From Clostridium gasigenes (GTDB taxonomy: Bacteria; Bacillota; Clostridia; Clostridiales; Clostridiaceae), in contig NZ_FNJM01000010.1 of the NCBI RefSeq assembly GCF_900104115.1, positions 44,830 to 108,829 of the forward strand: 64,000 nucleotides of DNA. The letters are read 5' to 3'. The translations under genes and the position numbers were made by a program. Below are positions 17,837-27,443 of the stretch, one piece after another (position 1 is the stretch's first letter; every line of letters starts with the position of its first letter). The notes below the pieces were generated by a model, which worked only from the letters and a program-made list of their open reading frames with translations, ran no database searches and had not been told where the DNA came from.

Positions 17837-18811
17837 ATGTCTATAAAAAAATTAGAATATTTATATAATAATTCAAAAGAAATTAAATTTGATAATAAAG
17901 ATAAAATAGTATTTATTTCAGATGTTCATAGAGGTGACGGAACATTTTTTGATGCATTACTCTCAAATAGAAATATTTATAAAACAGCTTTAGGATATTA
18001 TTTTAGGCAAGGATTTACTTATGTTGAAGTTGGAGATGGCGATGAACTTTGGAAAAATAAGAATTTTAAAGATATTGCATATGCCTATGAAAATGTCTTT
18101 AAAATATTAAATAAATTTAAAGACAAAAATAGACTTTATATAATATATGGAAATCATGATATAATAAAGAAAAGAGAAAGTTTTTATAGCAGTCAATATA
18201 GGTCTTTAAGAAAATGTGGATCAGCTTATGGGGAAAATTTTTTGAAATTTATTAAAGATATAGAATTTTATGAAGCATTAACATTTAAATATGAAGAAGT
18301 TTCAGAAAAATTTCTAGTTACCCATGGTAATCAAGGAGATTTTATGAACTCTACTGGATGGATGGTTAATAGATTTTTAGTTAGATATGTGTGGAAGTTT
18401 TTAAATGGCATAGCGGGATTTAAAGATCCCACAAGCCTTGCAAAGAGTAACACTAAAGGTAATAAAATTGATAGACAGCTTAAGGGATGGGCAAAAAGTA
18501 ACAGCAAAATGTTATTGTGTGGACACACTCATAATAGTAGGTTCCCAAAGAAAAATGAGCCACCATATTTTAATGATGGATGTTGTGTGTTGCCAGATTC
18601 TATGACATCTATAGAAATAGAAAATGGAGAAATTAGTTTAATAAAGTGGAGTGTAGAAGCACAAGATACAGGAATTCTTTGGGTTAGAAGAAAAGTTATT
18701 GGTGGACCTGAAAAAATTGATGATTATCTTTTATGGGTAAGAAATGAAAGATATAGAATGGAAGATGAAGTTAGAAATAAAATGCAAAATAAAACAAAGG
18801 AAGGAAGATAA
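17837..18811 (+). CDS. Calcineurin-like metallophosphoesterase
   Basis: About 324 residues. All five metal-binding motifs are seen: ISDVHRGDG, VEVGDGDELW, YGNHD, THGNQGDF and CGHTHNSRFPK. The motif pattern is that of the LpxH-like branch, but clostridia lack lipid A, so the substrate is unknown. The GGAGCG inside the first codons of the longer reading (from 17825) indicates ATG 17837 as the start. Its stop is 2 bp before the next gene's start, so the dipeptidase gene is in the same operon. Confidence 0.88.
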   Translation: MSIKKLEYLYNNSKEIKFDNKDKIVFISDVHRGDGTFFDALLSNRNIYKTALGYYFRQGFTYVEVGDGDELWKNKNFKDIAYAYENVFKILNKFKDKNRLYIIYGNHDIIKKRESFYSSQYRSLRKCGSAYGENFLKFIKDIEFYEALTFKYEEVSEKFLVTHGNQGDFMNSTGWMVNRFLVRYVWKFLNGIAGFKDPTSLAKSNTKGNKIDRQLKGWAKSNSKMLLCGHTHNSRFPKKNEPPYFNDGCCVLPDSMTSIEIENGEISLIKWSVEAQDTGILWVRRKVIGGPEKIDDYLLWVRNERYRMEDEVRNKMQNKTKEGR

Positions 18812-18813
18812 TT

Positions 18814-19749
18814 ATGAACTCAATAGATTTACATTGTGATACAGCTCTTAGATTATTTCATGAGAATTTTAAATTAGAAAAAAGTATTTGTAAGGTAGAT
18901 ATAGAGAAATTAAAAAAATCAAAAGCATTAGCGCAGGTTTTTGCAACATTTATAGAATTAGATTGTGTAGATAATCCTTATAGTGAATTCAAAAGAATTT
19001 TTAGTAATCTTATTGCTGAAATAGAAGTTAACTCAAAGGATATAGTTATAGTTAGAAATTTAGACCAATTAGATAAAGCTAATGATAATGGGAAAATAGG
19101 AGCTTTTTTATCAATTGAAGAAGGTGAAGTTCTTGAAGGGAAAATTGAGAGAGTTAAGGAAATGTATGACCTTGGAATAAGGTTTATAACTTTAACATGG
19201 AATTTCCCAAATAGCATAGGATATCCTAATAGTAACTTTGAGCATAAAGATAAAGGACTAACAAAAAGAGGAAAAGAAATAGTAACCGAAATGGAGCATT
19301 TTGGAATTATACCAGATTGTTCTCATTTATCAGATGCAGGTTTTTATGATTTAATAGATATTTGCAAAAAGCCATTTATAGCAACTCATTCAAATGCAAG
19401 AGTTATAACAAATCATTCAAGAAATTTAACTGATGATATGATAGTAAAGCTTGCAAATAAAGGTGGAGTTATGGGATTAAACTTTTGCGGGGCATTTCTT
19501 GGGGAAAAAGAAATTCCTACAATTGAAGATATGATTTTACATCTTAAACATACAAAAAATATTGGTGGAATAGATGTTTTAGCTTTAGGAACAGATTTTG
19601 ATGGAATAGAAAATGAAGTTGAAATTGATAATATAGGAGAAATAGGAAAGCTTTCTTATGCTTTAAATAAAAATGGATTTAATGATGATGAAATAGAAAA
19701 AATATTTTTTGGCAATGTAAAAAGAGTAATGAAAGAATGTTTAAAATAA
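18814..19749 (+). CDS. Membrane dipeptidase (peptidase family M19)
   Basis: A binuclear zinc dipeptidase, about 311 residues. Ligands visible: DLHCDT (HxD), IEEGEVL (bridging Glu), ATHSNAR and the aspartate region LGTDFDGI. Bacterial members hydrolyse dipeptides, some with D-residues at the second position. No signal peptide, so it acts in the cytoplasm. AAGGAAGGAAG lies in the end of the preceding gene, giving a tight pair. Confidence 0.92.
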   Translation: MNSIDLHCDTALRLFHENFKLEKSICKVDIEKLKKSKALAQVFATFIELDCVDNPYSEFKRIFSNLIAEIEVNSKDIVIVRNLDQLDKANDNGKIGAFLSIEEGEVLEGKIERVKEMYDLGIRFITLTWNFPNSIGYPNSNFEHKDKGLTKRGKEIVTEMEHFGIIPDCSHLSDAGFYDLIDICKKPFIATHSNARVITNHSRNLTDDMIVKLANKGGVMGLNFCGAFLGEKEIPTIEDMILHLKHTKNIGGIDVLALGTDFDGIENEVEIDNIGEIGKLSYALNKNGFNDDEIEKIFFGNVKRVMKECLK

Positions 19750-19801
19750 CATTAATTGATAATAATTTTGAAATAGTAAAGATAGTGAGGTAAATGAAAA
19801 A

Positions 19802-20545
19802 ATGGGAAGCTTAAGAGGAAAAGTAGCATTAGTAACAGGCGCATCAAGAGGAATAGGTAAAGCAATTGCATTAGAATTAAGCAGGGATGGCGCTTCTGTA
19901 ATAATAAATTATTCAAAGGATGATAATGGAGCAGAATTAACATTAGTAGAAATAATTGCAAATGGTGGCTCTGCAAAATTATTGAAGGGTGATATATCTT
20001 CGTTTGAAAAGTCAAAAATAATAATTGATGAAGCAATAAAAATGTTTGGTAAAATAGACATTTTAGTTAATAATGCAGGAATATCACAAATAGGATTATT
20101 TATGGATTCATCAGAAGAGGATATAGATGCTATTATAGGAACTAATCTTTTAGGTGCAATGTATTTAAGTAAACATGTGCTTCCTCATATGATTAGTAAA
20201 GGGTGTGGAAATATAGTTAATATATCTTCAATGTGGGGGGAAGTTGGAGCTTCATGTGAAGTTTTATACTCTGCAAGTAAAGGTGGCTTAAACTTGTTTA
20301 CAAAGGCGCTTGCAAAGGAAGTAGCACTATCTGGAGTTAGGGTAAATGCAATAGCACCAGGAGTTATAGAAACTGAAATGAATAGTTTTTTAGGCGAAGA
20401 AGAAAGGAAAGCTTTAGAAGAGGAAATACCAATGGGTAGATTTGGTGATGCAAAAGAAATAGGAAAAGCAGTATCATTTTTATGTGATGATAATTGTAAA
20501 TACTTAACAGGACAAATTATAAGAATAGATGGTGGAATGATTTAA
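19802..20545 (+). CDS. Short-chain reductase, possibly EF-P 5-aminopentanone reductase (YmfI-like)
   Basis: A Rossmann-fold NAD(P)H reductase of 247 residues. Visible are TGASRGIGKA, NNAGIS, the Ser of NISSMWGEVGASC, and the YSASK active-site pair. The run SSMWGEVGASCEVLYSASKGG resembles B. subtilis YmfI, the enzyme that finishes the 5-aminopentanol modification of elongation factor P. The generic alternative is a FabG-type 3-oxoacyl-ACP reductase; no fatty-acid genes are nearby. The YmfI assignment rests on recall of this motif and is moderate. Confidence 0.85.
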   Translation: MGSLRGKVALVTGASRGIGKAIALELSRDGASVIINYSKDDNGAELTLVEIIANGGSAKLLKGDISSFEKSKIIIDEAIKMFGKIDILVNNAGISQIGLFMDSSEEDIDAIIGTNLLGAMYLSKHVLPHMISKGCGNIVNISSMWGEVGASCEVLYSASKGGLNLFTKALAKEVALSGVRVNAIAPGVIETEMNSFLGEEERKALEEEIPMGRFGDAKEIGKAVSFLCDDNCKYLTGQIIRIDGGMI

Positions 20546-20592
20546 GACATGTTTATATGTTGAATTTTTGAATATTACAAGGAGGATTAAAA

Positions 20593-21243
20593 ATGTATAA
20601 GGCGATTATTTTTGATTTAGATGGTACATTATTAGACACATTAGAGGATCTTGCAAATGCTTGTAATTATGCTCTTAAAGAGTGTGGACTTGGCACTTAT
20701 GAAGTTAATAAATACAAGAAATTTGTTGGAGATGGAAGATATAAATTAATAGAGAGAATAATTCCAAAAGAGGATTATACGGAGGACCTATTTAATAAGG
20801 TATTAAAATTATATGATGATTATTACTTAGAACATATGGTTGATGAAACAAAACCTTATGAAGGTATTTGTGAACTTTTAGATGAATTAAGAGGATTAGG
20901 AATTAAACTGGCAGTAGTTTCAAATAAGCCACATGAGTTTACAACAGAAATGGTTAACAATTATTTTAATAATAAAATAGATATCGTCTTTGGGCAAAGA
21001 AAAAATTATCAAGTTAAACCAAATCCAGAAACTATTTTTGAAGTAATGAATGAGTTTGAATTAGAAAAAGAAGAGTGCGTTTATGTAGGGGACTCAAATG
21101 TAGATATGCAAACAGCTAAGAATGCCGAAGTTAAATCTATAGGAGTATCATGGGGGTTTAGAGGCAGAAAAGAGTTAGAAGAATCAGGCGCAAATATTGT
21201 TGTTGATACGGTAGAAGAACTAAGAAGTGTACTTATGAATTAA
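20593..21243 (+). CDS. HAD-family phosphatase (phosphoglycolate phosphatase-like)
   Basis: About 216 residues. HAD motif I FDLDGTLLDT, motif II VVSNKP, motif III lysine in KPNPETIF, motif IV VGDSNVDMQTAKNA, and a helical cap (residues 15-80). This is the Gph/PpaX/PgmB branch. Actual substrate cannot be read from sequence. AAGGAGGATTAAAA precedes the ATG. It is probably co-transcribed with the reductase 47 bp upstream. Confidence 0.9.
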   Translation: MYKAIIFDLDGTLLDTLEDLANACNYALKECGLGTYEVNKYKKFVGDGRYKLIERIIPKEDYTEDLFNKVLKLYDDYYLEHMVDETKPYEGICELLDELRGLGIKLAVVSNKPHEFTTEMVNNYFNNKIDIVFGQRKNYQVKPNPETIFEVMNEFELEKEECVYVGDSNVDMQTAKNAEVKSIGVSWGFRGRKELEESGANIVVDTVEELRSVLMN

Positions 21244-21295
21244 TAAGTTTACAAATATAAAAAGAATAAAAAACAGATGATCTAGTGCTGGGTAT

Positions 21296-21353
21296 TAGAA
21301 GTTTGAAAGAAAATAAAACAGAATTTGACTAGTTATTTTTTTGAAGTCACATT
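21296..21353. repeat. Palindromic intergenic element, copy D
   Basis: Left arm AGAAGTTTGAAAGAAAATAA, right arm GACTAGTTATTTTTTTGAAG then TCACATT. This is the copy with the clearest core. It lies upstream of both htpG promoters. Confidence 0.65.
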
Positions 21354-21368
21354 AATTGTGCCTATAAT
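21341..21368 (+). promoter_or_regulatory. Possible upstream promoter of htpG
   Basis: TTGAAG (21341-21346) belongs to the right arm of the palindromic element and is 16 bp from TATAAT (21363-21368). The spacing equals that at recQ. Confidence 0.45.
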
Positions 21369-21392
21369 AGGAAATAAGAGGGAAATTATATG

Positions 21393-21457
21393 TTGACATC
21401 AATTTTAAAATGGGTATATAATAATTATTATTAGCACTCTTAATGGTAGAGTGACAA
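21393..21457 (+). promoter_or_regulatory. htpG promoter with CIRCE operator
   Basis: TTGACA (21393-21398), an 18-bp spacer and TATAAT (21417-21422). Then TTAGCACTC (21431-21439), nine bases, and GAGTGACAA (21449-21457). The known CIRCE element is TTAGCACTC-N9-GAGTGCTAA. The left half is perfect and the right half differs at two positions. CIRCE is the binding site of the heat-shock repressor HrcA, so htpG is probably an HrcA target here. Confidence 0.85.
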
Positions 21458-21496
21458 AAAAGAAAATAGTTTTTAATGGGAAAGGAGACGGTTAAT

Positions 21497-23377
21497 TTGG
21501 AAACAAAACAATTTAAAGCAGAATCTAGAAGACTTCTAGACCTTATGATTAACTCAATTTATACACACAGGGAAATTTTTATGAGGGAGATTATTTCTAA
21601 TGCTAGTGATGCAATTGATAAAAGTTATTATAAAGCATTAGTAGATGATTCTTTAACATTTGAAAAAGATAATTATTTTATAAAAATAACAATGGATAAA
21701 GAAAATAGAACATTAAAGATTTCAGATACTGGAATAGGAATGACTAAGGAAGAACTTGATGATAATCTTGGAGTTATAGCAAAAAGCGGGTCATTACAAT
21801 TTAAAAAAGATAATGAGGCTAAAGATGGTCATGACATAATAGGTCAATTTGGTATTGGGTTCTATTCATCATTTCTAGTAGCTGATGAAGTTACTGTAAT
21901 AAGTAAATCATCTGATAGTAATGAAGCTTACATGTGGGAATCTAAAGGGGTAGAAGGTTATACAATAAATCCTTGCGAAAAAGATTCTATTGGTACAGAA
22001 ATAATACTTAAGTTAAAAGAAAATACAGAAGATGAAAATTATGATGAATATTTAGATGAGTACAAACTAAAAGCACTTATAAAAAAATATTCTGATTTTA
22101 TTAGATATCCAATTAAAATGGATATAACTAAGAGCGAATTAAAAGAAGGAACAGAAAATGAATATGATGAGCATATAGAAGAGCAAGTTGTTAATAGCAT
22201 GGTTCCTATATGGAGAAAAAATAAAAGAGAACTTACTAAAGAGGATTATGAAAATTTCTATAATGAAAAACATTATGGTTTTGATAAGCCTTTAAGTCAT
22301 GTTCATATAAGTGTTGATGGAGCAGTAAGTTATAATGCAGTTTTATACATTCCAGAAAAAACGCCATACGACTTTTATACTAAGGAATATGAAAAAGGTT
22401 TAGAACTATATTCAAGTGGCGTTATGATAATGGATAAGTGTTCTGATTTATTGCCAGACTATTTTGGATTTGTTAGAGGTGTTGTAGATTCAGAAGATTT
22501 ATCATTAAATATATCAAGAGAAATACTGCAACATGATAGACAGTTAAAGCTTATTGCTAAGAATGTAAAAACAAAGATAAAGAATGAATTAGAAAATATG
22601 TTAAAGAATGATAGAGAGAACTATGAAAAATTCTATGAGTCTTTTGGAAGAACATTAAAATATGGTGTGTACAATGAATATGGCGCTAATAAAGATATTC
22701 TAAAAGACTTATTAATGTTCCATTCTTCAAAAGAAGGAAAAATGATAACTTTAGCTGAATATATAGAAAGAATGCCAGAAGATCAAAAGTATATTTATTA
22801 TGCAGCTGGTGAATCAGTTGAAAGAATTAAAAAGATGCCACAAACAGAGAGTGTCTTAGATAAAGGATACGAAATACTTTACTTTACTGATGATATAGAT
22901 GAATTTGCAATAAGAATTCTAATGAATTATAAAGAAAAAGAATTTAAATCTGTATCAAGTAGTGACTTAGGTATAGAAGCAAATGAAAATGAAAATACAT
23001 CTGAAGCTGATAATAAGGAAAATGAAGAATTGTTTAAAGCTATGAAAGATATATTAAGTAATAAAGTGAAAAATGTAAAAGCATCAAAGCGATTAAAAAA
23101 TCATGCTGTATGTTTATCAAATGAAGGTGAACTTTCAATTGAAATGGAAAAGATTCTAAAAGCTATGCCAAATAACGAAGCTGCAAAGGCGGATAAGGTT
23201 TTAGAAATAAACGTAAATCATGAAGTGTTTAAATCGCTAAAAGCTGCTTATGAAAATGATAAAGATAAGCTAAATATTTTTACAGATTTATTATATAATC
23301 AAGCATTACTTATAGAAGGATTAACTATAGAAGATCCAATGGAGTTTGCAAATAATATGTGTAAATTAATGATGTAA
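21497..23377 (+). CDS. htpG: Molecular chaperone HtpG (Hsp90)
   Basis: Dimeric ATP-driven chaperone, about 626 residues. GHKL ATPase motifs: [24 protein letters not shown], and the lid/[11 protein letters not shown] region. The middle domain has the usual [13 protein letters not shown], and the C-terminal dimerisation domain contains [11 protein letters not shown]. An in-frame ATG lies at 21476, but AAGGAG at 21481-21486 is spaced for the TTG at 21497, giving the typical [14 protein letters not shown] start. The CIRCE operator upstream indicates heat-shock control. Confidence 0.96.
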   Translation: METKQFKAESRRLLDLMINSIYTHREIFMREIISNASDAIDKSYYKALVDDSLTFEKDNYFIKITMDKENRTLKISDTGIGMTKEELDDNLGVIAKSGSLQFKKDNEAKDGHDIIGQFGIGFYSSFLVADEVTVISKSSDSNEAYMWESKGVEGYTINPCEKDSIGTEIILKLKENTEDENYDEYLDEYKLKALIKKYSDFIRYPIKMDITKSELKEGTENEYDEHIEEQVVNSMVPIWRKNKRELTKEDYENFYNEKHYGFDKPLSHVHISVDGAVSYNAVLYIPEKTPYDFYTKEYEKGLELYSSGVMIMDKCSDLLPDYFGFVRGVVDSEDLSLNISREILQHDRQLKLIAKNVKTKIKNELENMLKNDRENYEKFYESFGRTLKYGVYNEYGANKDILKDLLMFHSSKEGKMITLAEYIERMPEDQKYIYYAAGESVERIKKMPQTESVLDKGYEILYFTDDIDEFAIRILMNYKEKEFKSVSSSDLGIEANENENTSEADNKENEELFKAMKDILSNKVKNVKASKRLKNHAVCLSNEGELSIEMEKILKAMPNNEAAKADKVLEINVNHEVFKSLKAAYENDKDKLNIFTDLLYNQALLIEGLTIEDPMEFANNMCKLMM

Positions 23378-23408
23378 TTAAAATAGAATTATAAAATATA
23401 TAATATAG

Positions 23409-23446
23409 AAAACGGTGATAAGGATTAAACTTTATCATCGTTTTTT
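23409..23446 (+). terminator. Terminator of htpG
   Basis: AAAACGGTGATAA (23409-23421) pairs with TTATCATCGTTTT (23432-23444), one G-T pair, followed by more T. Confidence 0.85.
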
Positions 23447-23658
23447 ATTTTTATTAATTTATAGAACGGGAATAGTACATACATTTAATAACATAATTAC
23501 CTTAATATATTACAATGTTTAATTTAATAGGGTATAATAAAATAACGAAGTAGGGAACTGTAGTTAGAAAGTAAAAATAATATATAAAAAAAATAATAGA
23601 GTATAATTGTAGATTAAGACGAAATAATGATTGTTTATATATAACGGGAGGAGTAGAG

Positions 23659-24129
23659 ATGCTAAGGATAATACAGATTTCAAGCGACATTGCAGATATT
23701 GTTCACAATATACAGAAAAAATCATTTAAACCATTGCTTGATAAATATCAGGACTATGATGTGAATCCTGCGATGTAAAGCGTTGAGGTAATTAAAGCGA
23801 AGATTGATAGAGCCAATACCACAGCATATATTTTTCAACTAAATGACATTAATGTTGGCTGGGTTAGAGTAATGGAATTTGGGGAAATGACATATAAAAT
23901 TTCGGCTTTATCTGTTATTCCAGAATACCAAAATAGAGGAATTGCAAAAGAAGCATTAAAACAAATAGAAAATTATTATCCAAATGCAAGCAAATGGATT
24001 TTGGATACAATATTTCAGGAAAAGGGCAACTGTCACCTATATGAAAAATTGGGTTATGTAAAAGTCGGTGAGCTAAGACTTATAAATGAAAGAATGACAC
24101 TTGTTAATTATGTAAAGATATGCAAATAA
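23659..24129 (+). pseudogene. GNAT acetyltransferase gene broken by one stop codon
   Basis: GGGAGGAGTAGAG precedes ATG 23659. The frame reads MLRIIQISSDIADIVHNIQK and continues to a TAA at codon 40 (AATCCTGCGATGTAAAGC), then stays open to 24129 with a complete GNAT core: KISALSVIPEYQNRGIAKEA, FQEKGNCHLYEKLGYVKVGE. Only one change (probably GAA to TAA) separates it from an intact 156-residue protein. Readthrough or use of the ATG at 23872 would not give the full fold. A sequencing error is possible. Confidence 0.82.
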
Positions 24130-24238
24130 TTATTTTTTGTAAATATTTTAGGAAAAGGACCCCTAGGGAGTAAGATAGTTGTCGTAGGAAATAAAAAATT
24201 AAGAGAGAATTTAGAAAAATTAAAAAGTAGGTGTTGAT

Positions 24239-24502
24239 GGAAGACTCTTTTTTGATAAAGGGAGTGAAGAAAGAAGAACACGCTACTTACATATAGAAGT
24301 ATATGGTTCAAACATATGGAAAAACCATATTTATTTTAGAAATTATCTTAAAAAATATAATGAATATATAGATGAATACTCAAAGTTAAAAAATGAATTA
24401 GCAATAAAATACGAAAATGATAGAGCTAAATACACAAATGGAAAGAATAAATTTATTACTATGATATTAGAAAAAGCAAAAGAAGAATTTGATAATAATT
24501 AA
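24239..24502 (+). pseudogene. C-terminal remnant of a GrpB-family (UPF0157) protein
   Basis: A frame with no start codon at its head reads GRLFFDKGSEERRTRYLHIE and continues through IWKNHIYFRNYLKKYNEYID and KFITMILEKAKEEF. This is the conserved C-terminal half of GrpB-type nucleotidyltransferase-like proteins. The N-terminal half, with its GSTSVP-like active-site motif, is missing. The 86 bp before it hold another short open frame (LGKGPLGSKIVVVGN) that I do not recognise. Part of a patch of decaying genes. Confidence 0.68.
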
Positions 24503-24553
24503 AATCTACTTATTAAACACTAAAAAGAGTATAAAATGAAAGGGGTATAAAAG

Positions 24554-24673
24554 ATGCCAACTAAATTGATTATAATAGAGGGTTTACCAGGGGCGGGAAA
24601 ATCAACAACAGCTGAAAAAGTATATGATATTTTTAAAGATAGGGAGAAAATTTATGAAATTTATAGAATGTAA
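24554..24673 (+). pseudogene. 39-residue stub of a P-loop kinase
   Basis: AAGGGGTATAAAAG precedes an ATG. The product starts MPTKLIIIEGLPGAGKSTTA, an unmistakable Walker A of a small nucleotide or sugar kinase, and ends after 39 residues. The rest of such a kinase (at least 150 more residues) is absent, and an unrelated membrane-protein frame overlaps its end. It is either a deletion remnant or the edge of an insertion. Confidence 0.65.
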
Positions 24674-24992
24674 ATCAGAAAAAATAGTCAAAGGGATATT
24701 TCTAGGTGGATTAGTTTATTTAATTGGGTATATATTAATATTTTCAGGACAAAGTTCCACTTCATCATCACTTGTTGGGCATTATATAGCAGCTGCTTTA
24801 TTGCTTATTGGAACACTTTTTAGACCAATAGCAGACTCAATATTATATATAATTAGTTGTTTTAATTGCTTAGCAGTTAAATCGGTTTTTAATGCGATAG
24901 TTTCACTATCTAAAATATCTAATAAATTCTTATCAATTTCTAGCGTAGTTTTTTGTAAAAAAGTAATTAACGGTAAAAATCTAATAATATAG
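24654..24992 (+). CDS. Small putative membrane protein
   Basis: About 112 residues from ATG 24654, which has GGGAGA upstream. Two hydrophobic segments: VKGIFLGGLVYLIGYILIF and HYIAAALLLIGTL. The C-terminal 45 residues (from SCFNCLAV) are Ser/Lys rich and unlike the first part. The antisense strand is also open there, so this tail may be foreign sequence and the gene a fusion or remnant. It overlaps the kinase stub by 20 bp. No family recognised. Confidence 0.45.
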   Translation: MKFIECKSEKIVKGIFLGGLVYLIGYILIFSGQSSTSSSLVGHYIAAALLLIGTLFRPIADSILYIISCFNCLAVKSVFNAIVSLSKISNKFLSISSVVFCKKVINGKNLII

Positions 24993-25113
24993 TGTTTAAA
25001 GACAATGTAAAATAATATGGTGCAATTTTTATAGAGGTTGAGTGGAAATCATATCGACACAAATGTAATTTAACACGAAGTAAGGAATATTAGTTAAGGT
25101 GGTGAATAAGTAA

Positions 25114-26058
25114 ATGATTTCTTCATATACAGATTATGGTAGTCTGCTTAAAAGGATAAATCAGTTATATAAAGTTGATGTTGTTAAGGTCAAGCTGCAT
25201 AGGGATATGATCGGGCGTGTATATTTATTTCAAAGCAATAATAAAAAGTATGTACTAAAATTATATCGTAGCTCAAAGTGCGGTGACGCTTTTCAGACAA
25301 TTGATATCCTGCAATACTTAAGAGAAAATGGTTATCCGGCAATCTCAATCGTGCCTACAAAAAATGATAAAATGAGTGTTTATCTAGATACTCCGGAAGG
25401 TCGTTGTGTCGGAATATTATTTGATTTTGTTGAAGGTAAAGAGCCTGATAGAAAAATTGAAATCGAGAATATTGGCTTGCAAATTGGCTGGCTTCATAGG
25501 TTGATGGGAAAATATCCGTATAAACTTATTATTAGAACTAAAAGTGATTATATTGACGATTATATCTCCATTATGAGAGAAGTGAACTATATTCCGGAGC
25601 GCATTATAGAACTTGAAAAATATGGGGATGAATTATGGAACCGCATAGGGATGCTGCCTAGAGGGTTTTGCCATGGTGATTTACATGTTGGGAATATGTT
25701 GCAAACAGAAGCTAGTGAATATGTTTTGCTTGATTTTGATGATGCATCAGGAGATTTCCCCATTATGGATGTAGCCTATTTAAGTGATGACACAAATTTT
25801 AATAACTTTAGCGAGGAATCATATGATAAAACAACTCGTTTATTTGACCGGTTTTATAAGGGGTATATTAAAGAACAGACAATAAGTGCTGTTGAAATCA
25901 ATTCTATCTATGACTTTGTTGCAATTAGACACTATCAAATAATTGCTAGGATTGTACGTTGCCAAGGATTTCAAAGTATCGACCAAAAGGATATGGATAA
26001 GCAATATGAATGGTTATTGCATTGGAAAAATCTTTGCGAAATGAAAAGACATTATTAA
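25114..26058 (+). CDS. Aminoglycoside-phosphotransferase-family kinase
   Basis: About 314 residues with the protein-kinase-like APH fold. N-lobe Lys region KKYVLKLYR, the Brenner motif GFCHGDLHVGNML, and the metal motif VLLDFDDASGDFPIMDVAYL. Substrate not evident: members include antibiotic kinases and homoserine- or spore-related small-molecule kinases. AAGGTGGTGA precedes the ATG. The gene uses CGT/CGC/CGG arginine, CTG and CCG codons far more than its neighbours, which suggests recent transfer. It is the only clearly intact gene of the 23.6-27.2 kb patch. Confidence 0.87.
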   Translation: MISSYTDYGSLLKRINQLYKVDVVKVKLHRDMIGRVYLFQSNNKKYVLKLYRSSKCGDAFQTIDILQYLRENGYPAISIVPTKNDKMSVYLDTPEGRCVGILFDFVEGKEPDRKIEIENIGLQIGWLHRLMGKYPYKLIIRTKSDYIDDYISIMREVNYIPERIIELEKYGDELWNRIGMLPRGFCHGDLHVGNMLQTEASEYVLLDFDDASGDFPIMDVAYLSDDTNFNNFSEESYDKTTRLFDRFYKGYIKEQTISAVEINSIYDFVAIRHYQIIARIVRCQGFQSIDQKDMDKQYEWLLHWKNLCEMKRHY

Positions 26059-26488
26059 GATGATAAACATATTTATCAGTTAATGTAATGGATAATATTC
26101 TTGTTCACTTAACATATATTTCCTTGTCTTTAAGTACAATTGTAAGTTCCTTTATATTGTATTTTTAAACTCAGCAAGAAAATTAATTGATAAAGACCAT
26201 AAAAAGAACTCTAAGTAAATATAATATAAATTAGACGCCAGTCGTTGGATGTTAGCCTTGATGTGGTAAAAAAAAATGAAATAATATGTTATTTAATTTG
26301 TATGGGGCGTAATAAACATTGCTTTGGTAGAATTATATACATTAATACTTTTAATAAAAGCTTTAAAAATAATTACTAATATAAACAAATGGACTATATT
26401 ATTATTAAGAGAAACAACATCAGTAATTCTTATTATGAATTACTGATATTGTGTTTAATTAGCAGATTATATTTCATGGTTTGTATCT
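26059..26488. other. Intergenic region of the accessory patch
   Basis: No supported gene. It holds a hairpin, CAACATCAGTAATTC (26415-26429) with GAATTACTGATATTG (26437-26451), placed to end the minus-strand gene at 26489. A slightly GC-richer stretch near 26235-26265 has no recognised function. Confidence 0.5.
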
Positions 26489-27202
26489 TTATAAATATAC
26501 CGTAAATAAATTTTTATTATTAATTTTAATTACTTCATCTTTATATTCTTTATCGGCATTAAAGTTAAATATTAATAGATACCCCTCATCTACACTGTGA
26601 ATATCTAAATAATCATAAAGTTGCTGAATTCCTTTTTTGTGATAGCTTTCTCCACGCCATATCTTTAGTTCTATAATATATTTGAAGTTATTATAGGTAA
26701 CAACTATATCTAAGCGTTTTTCTTCAGAAATTTGAACTTCTTTAAAATCAAAAACCACACCATTAATTATATGTTTCAAGAATGCTAAAAATAATGTTCT
26801 TCCATTGTGTTCTAAGAATTTCAAATCTTTAGTAGAGTATTGTTCCTTCATAAATTGTTGAAACTTCAAAAGAACTTTATTCATATCTAATCCACCATTT
26901 AATAGCAGAAAGTTATTTCTGAAATTATAATTAATAATATTAGAAGTAGTATTTTCAAGTTTAGATGACAAATAATCATATATTATTTGTTCGTAAACTC
27001 TATTGCTCATTTTTATAATAGTATTCTCTTCTTTAAAGATTCCGTATAAATAACCTAGTGCAATTAAGGGATTATTTATATTAAATATTTTCATTTCTCC
27101 ATTAAAAATAATATCAAAAATATAATCTGCATTTAACCATGTAATGTTTTTTAGGTACACATACACCAGTAGTGTTGAAATACTTTTCCATAGGTTTCTC
27201 AT
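26489..27202 (-). pseudogene. PD-(D/E)XK nuclease-like protein lacking its N-terminal ATPase half
   Basis: About 237 residues matching the C-terminal half of AAA-ATPase-like/DUF1703 proteins: NINNPLIALGYLYGIF, then a PD-(D/E)XK core with Asp in EEKRLDIVVTY, IELKIWRGE and QQLYDYL. Full-length relatives have an N-terminal P-loop ATPase of about 300 residues, absent here. No ribosome site precedes the ATG. The reading from MRNLWKSIS is thus best seen as a truncated gene. Such proteins are common in clostridia and bacteroidetes, often in several copies, with unknown function. Confidence 0.65.
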
Positions 27203-27382
27203 TTTAACTAGATGACTTTAAAATTTTTCTGATAATTTTATTATATCTAACTAAATTATTTAAAACAACTTTAAAACCAATATTAGAATAAACTATTTTA
27301 ATGAAATAGTTATTAATATTTCTAGAGAATAACTTAAAATATTATAATGATTGCACCTATTTTAATTTTATAGTGAAAATAT

Positions 27383-27410
27383 TTGACAATCAAAGCATGT
27401 TTTGTATAAT
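27383..27410 (+). promoter_or_regulatory. Promoter of the alpha/beta hydrolase gene
   Basis: TTGACA (27383-27388), a 16-bp spacer, TATAAT (27405-27410), 33 bp before the start codon. Confidence 0.7.
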
Positions 27411-27443
27411 TATATATAATAAACAAAGGATTTAGGAGGAATT

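Noticed and set aside
24860..25010. Minus-strand frame reading RFLPLITFLQKTTLEIDKNL in the small membrane gene
   Set aside because: Protein-like, but without start or recognised family. Noted only as a possible foreign tail of the + strand frame.
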